The position numbers and the translations under genes were made by a program. Below are positions 7,817 to 8,960 of a DNA stretch of 8,960 nt, one piece after another; position 1 is the stretch's first letter, and each line of letters opens with the position of its first letter. The notes beneath the pieces were generated by a model. It saw only the letters and a program-made list of their open reading frames with translations. It did no database searches and was not told the origin of the DNA. The stretch lies in assembly GCA_023436515.1 (NCBI GenBank), contig JAEZIV010000244.1, positions 1-8,960 of the forward strand, in the 5' to 3' direction. This stretch comes from Bacillota bacterium. GTDB taxonomy: Bacteria > Bacillota > Clostridia > Acetivibrionales > DSM-1351.

Positions 7817-7934
7817 GTGACCCCCATACATGTTTTGTATAATTCATTTTATCATATATGGATTTTTGAATATAGATATTACTAGATGGAACTTGATGGG
7901 AGGAATAATTAATATTATATGTTCAAATTTATTA

Positions 7935-8072
7935 CTAGTCGTCATTTTGACAATAATACACGAAGGTTTCTGGAAAAATATTTAATGACAGAACCTTTTC
8001 ATAGGTTGTTAAAAGGTGCCGGTCTGTAGGACATTTTGAAACACAAAGATCACAGTTTTCGCAGGCCTCCAT
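7935..8072 (-). pseudogene. 45-codon 4Fe-4S ferredoxin-motif reading frame, probable remnant of an iron-sulfur protein
   Basis: The frame runs from ATG at 8072 to TAG at 7935-7937. It begins MEACENCDLCVSKCPTD with Cys4, Cys7, Cys10 and Cys14, a complete CxxCxxCxxxCP motif that in ferredoxin-type domains binds one 4Fe-4S cluster. The following DRHLLTTYEKVL resembles, from memory, the stretch after the first cluster in QueG-like 4Fe-4S double-cluster proteins (pattern CPTGAI...DRFLL.AE.CLT), but with residues missing and the second-cluster cysteines absent apart from a lone Cys41. An in-frame stop at 8088-8090 closes it upstream. AAGGAAG, ending 10 bases before the ATG, could be a ribosome site, so a functional small protein is not excluded. 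Full-length relatives are several times longer. It lies just after a terminator and has no clear promoter. I favour a decayed fragment; the motif itself is certain, the status is not. Confidence 0.55.
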
Positions 8073-8101
8073 TTGTGTAAAGCTTCCTTATCTATAAAAT
8101 A

Positions 8102-8149
8102 ACCCTAATAGCAAGTTCAGCTTCTTCTGCTGTACCTCGCCATTAGGGT
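8102..8149 (-). terminator. Strong terminator hairpin for the GH127-like gene
   Basis: The arms ACCCTAATAGCAAG (8102-8115) and CTCGCCATTAGGGT (8136-8149) pair over 14 bp; on the - strand message two of these are G-U pairs. A further CAGC/GCTG pairing lies in the loop. On the - strand the stem is followed by the T-rich TTATTTTATAG, fitting a rho-independent terminator 34 bases after the glycosidase stop codon. The + strand lacks a T-run after the stem. Confidence 0.75.
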
Positions 8150-8155
8150 AGGTCT

Positions 8156-8168
8156 ATCTCAAAGAGAT
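8156..8168. repeat. Small inverted repeat between the glycosidase stop and its terminator
   Basis: ATCTC and GAGAT are perfect 5-bp arms around the spacer AAA. It sits between the stop codon and the main terminator hairpin. It is short enough to be chance, and no role is clear. Confidence 0.35.
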
Positions 8169-8182
8169 GCTTTTATATAGTT

Positions 8183-8959
8183 TTAGGCCTTTTTCACCTT
8201 GAAATACACTTGGAAGGGTTCATAGCCTATATCCCTGATTCTTCTAAACTGAATTACCGGCTCCTGATTTATAGTCTTAAAGAAATATCTCCATTCTCCC
8301 CACTGCCTTTCATTTTCGATAGCTATTTCAGTGGTAATGTCATCGTTTTCTGAGTAAATAATTCTTTCAGACTCACATATACCGGCCAGAACCTCAGGAC
8401 CATAGCGGAACGCACCTATACTTTCGTCATCGGGAAGTGTTATAAAGCTTATTCCGATAGGCAGGACTATGCTTACTTTATCTCCTTCACTCCATTCACG
8501 CTGAACGCTATAAAAAGAGCTGCTATCCGATGCTTTTCCATGCTGGTTACCATTTACATATATAATTGCTTCCGAGCTAATCCAGTCAGGTATTCTGAGA
8601 TTGATGGTAAAAGTCTTTTTAGCAGTGGTGTGTATTACAAAATCATATTTCCTGTAAGCAGGAATATTCTCATGACGTGCACTAATCTCATTGACTTCCT
8701 GATTTCCCGCCGTATTTGAAGAATCCATGATGCTTCCGCTCATGTAGTCCTGTTTCTGAATAACACGGATTTTAACTTCCTCAATTTCAGTTTCCAGCTC
8801 AGAGGTGAAATACTGGCATATATAAATGTCACTGCTCTCTTGGTAATAGATATTTCTGTTCAAAGCTGCATTCGCCTGAACCATTGTACCATGACAGCAG
8901 AAGAAGCTGTCTGTTTCTTTATCCCAGACCTTTCGCAAGCCTGCCTTCATAGGGATAAA
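8183..8959 (-). CDS. GH127/GH146-type beta-L-arabinofuranosidase-like protein (DUF1680), C-terminal part (5' end outside window)
   Basis: Glycosidase of the DUF1680 group; characterised members release beta-L-arabinofuranose from plant glycans using a cysteine nucleophile and a zinc site. The frame is open through the right edge, leaving 258 residues of a protein that is usually about 600 or more. Near its start is FFCCHGT (Cys21, Cys22 of the visible part), matching the family pattern FWCCxGT; in GH127 the first Cys is the nucleophile and the second a zinc ligand. The following beta-sandwich region has NLRIPDW, VNG, W-x-x-GD and FRYGPEVLAG, all typical of the family. No signal peptide can be judged because the N-terminus is missing. 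A strong hairpin ends the transcript. The exact substrate is unknown; other uncharacterised DUF1680 proteins share these motifs. Confidence 0.88.
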   Translation of the reverse strand, partial: FIPMKAGLRKVWDKETDSFFCCHGTMVQANAALNRNIYYQESSDIYICQYFTSELETEIEEVKIRVIQKQDYMSGSIMDSSNTAGNQEVNEISARHENIPAYRKYDFVIHTTAKKTFTINLRIPDWISSEAIIYVNGNQHGKASDSSSFYSVQREWSEGDKVSIVLPIGISFITLPDDESIGAFRYGPEVLAGICESERIIYSENDDITTEIAIENERQWGEWRYFFKTINQEPVIQFRRIRDIGYEPFQVYFKVKKA

Positions 8960-8960
8960 A

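Larger units (their letters stand above)
7817..8182. other. Intergenic region of about 365 bases between the lipid kinase and the glycosidase
   Basis: This gap has an AT-rich half next to the lipid kinase gene (7826-7934) in which I see no well-formed promoter. It then holds a short iron-sulfur reading frame (7935-8072), a strong terminator hairpin (8102-8149) and a small hairpin (8156-8168). Nothing else in it is recognisable. Confidence 0.6.

Noticed and set aside
7882..7906. Possible continuation of the decayed iron-sulfur protein in another frame on the - strand (Ile-Pro-Pro...His)
   Set aside because: The resemblance is only a few residues long in AT-rich DNA and cannot be separated from chance.
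7919..8029. A 36-codon forward reading frame (MFKFITSRHF...) preceded by GGGAGG
   Set aside because: It is antisense to the 4Fe-4S motif frame, its G-rich site is 15 bases from the ATG, which is too far, and its product matches nothing I recognise.
1..8960. CRISPR array, insertion sequence, tRNA or phage genes
   Set aside because: No regularly spaced repeats, transposase or integrase motifs, cloverleaf-like sequence or phage structural genes were seen on either strand.

Overview
The window looks like a chromosomal segment of a Gram-positive, low-to-moderate-GC anaerobe of the class Clostridia. The reasons are purine-rich Shine-Dalgarno sites (GGAGG, GGGGG), GTG and ATG starts, clostridial-type SbcC/SbcD and diacylglycerol-kinase-like proteins, a glycogen branching enzyme, and a GH127/GH146-type arabinofuranosidase that suggests a plant-polysaccharide degrader. 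The exact genus is inference; a cellulolytic Ruminiclostridium-like organism would fit.

Layout, left to right. (1) Bases 3-701, + strand: the C-terminal part of a glycogen branching enzyme (glgB), cut by the window edge. (2) Bases 702-845: a convergent intergenic region with a 13-bp direct repeat and a long imperfect hairpin that can serve as a terminator for both flanking genes. (3) Bases 846-6789, - strand: sbcD, then sbcC, then a methyl-accepting chemotaxis protein (transcription order, right to left). SbcC and SbcD form the Mre11/Rad50-like nuclease and are only 25 bases apart, with a stem-loop lying exactly between the sbcD stop and the sbcC ribosome binding site. The chemotaxis gene follows after 63 bases that hold an all-GC hairpin. 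(4) Bases 6790-6922: a leader with a 9-bp palindrome and a possible promoter for sbcD. (5) Bases 6923-7816, - strand: a YegS/BmrU-type lipid kinase. (6) Bases 7817-8182: a gap of about 365 bases containing a 45-codon reading frame with a perfect CxxCxxCxxxCP iron-sulfur motif (probably a gene remnant) and a strong terminator hairpin. (7) Bases 8183 to the right edge, - strand: the C-terminal part of a GH127/GH146-like glycosidase, cut by the window edge.

Most of the window is ordinary housekeeping and metabolic DNA. I see no insertion sequence, CRISPR array, tRNA, rRNA or integrated phage, and no convincing new multi-gene system. The points most worth a second look are the short 4Fe-4S reading frame at 7935-8072 and three RNA or DNA structures placed tightly against translation or transcription signals: before sbcC, before the chemotaxis gene and before sbcD.
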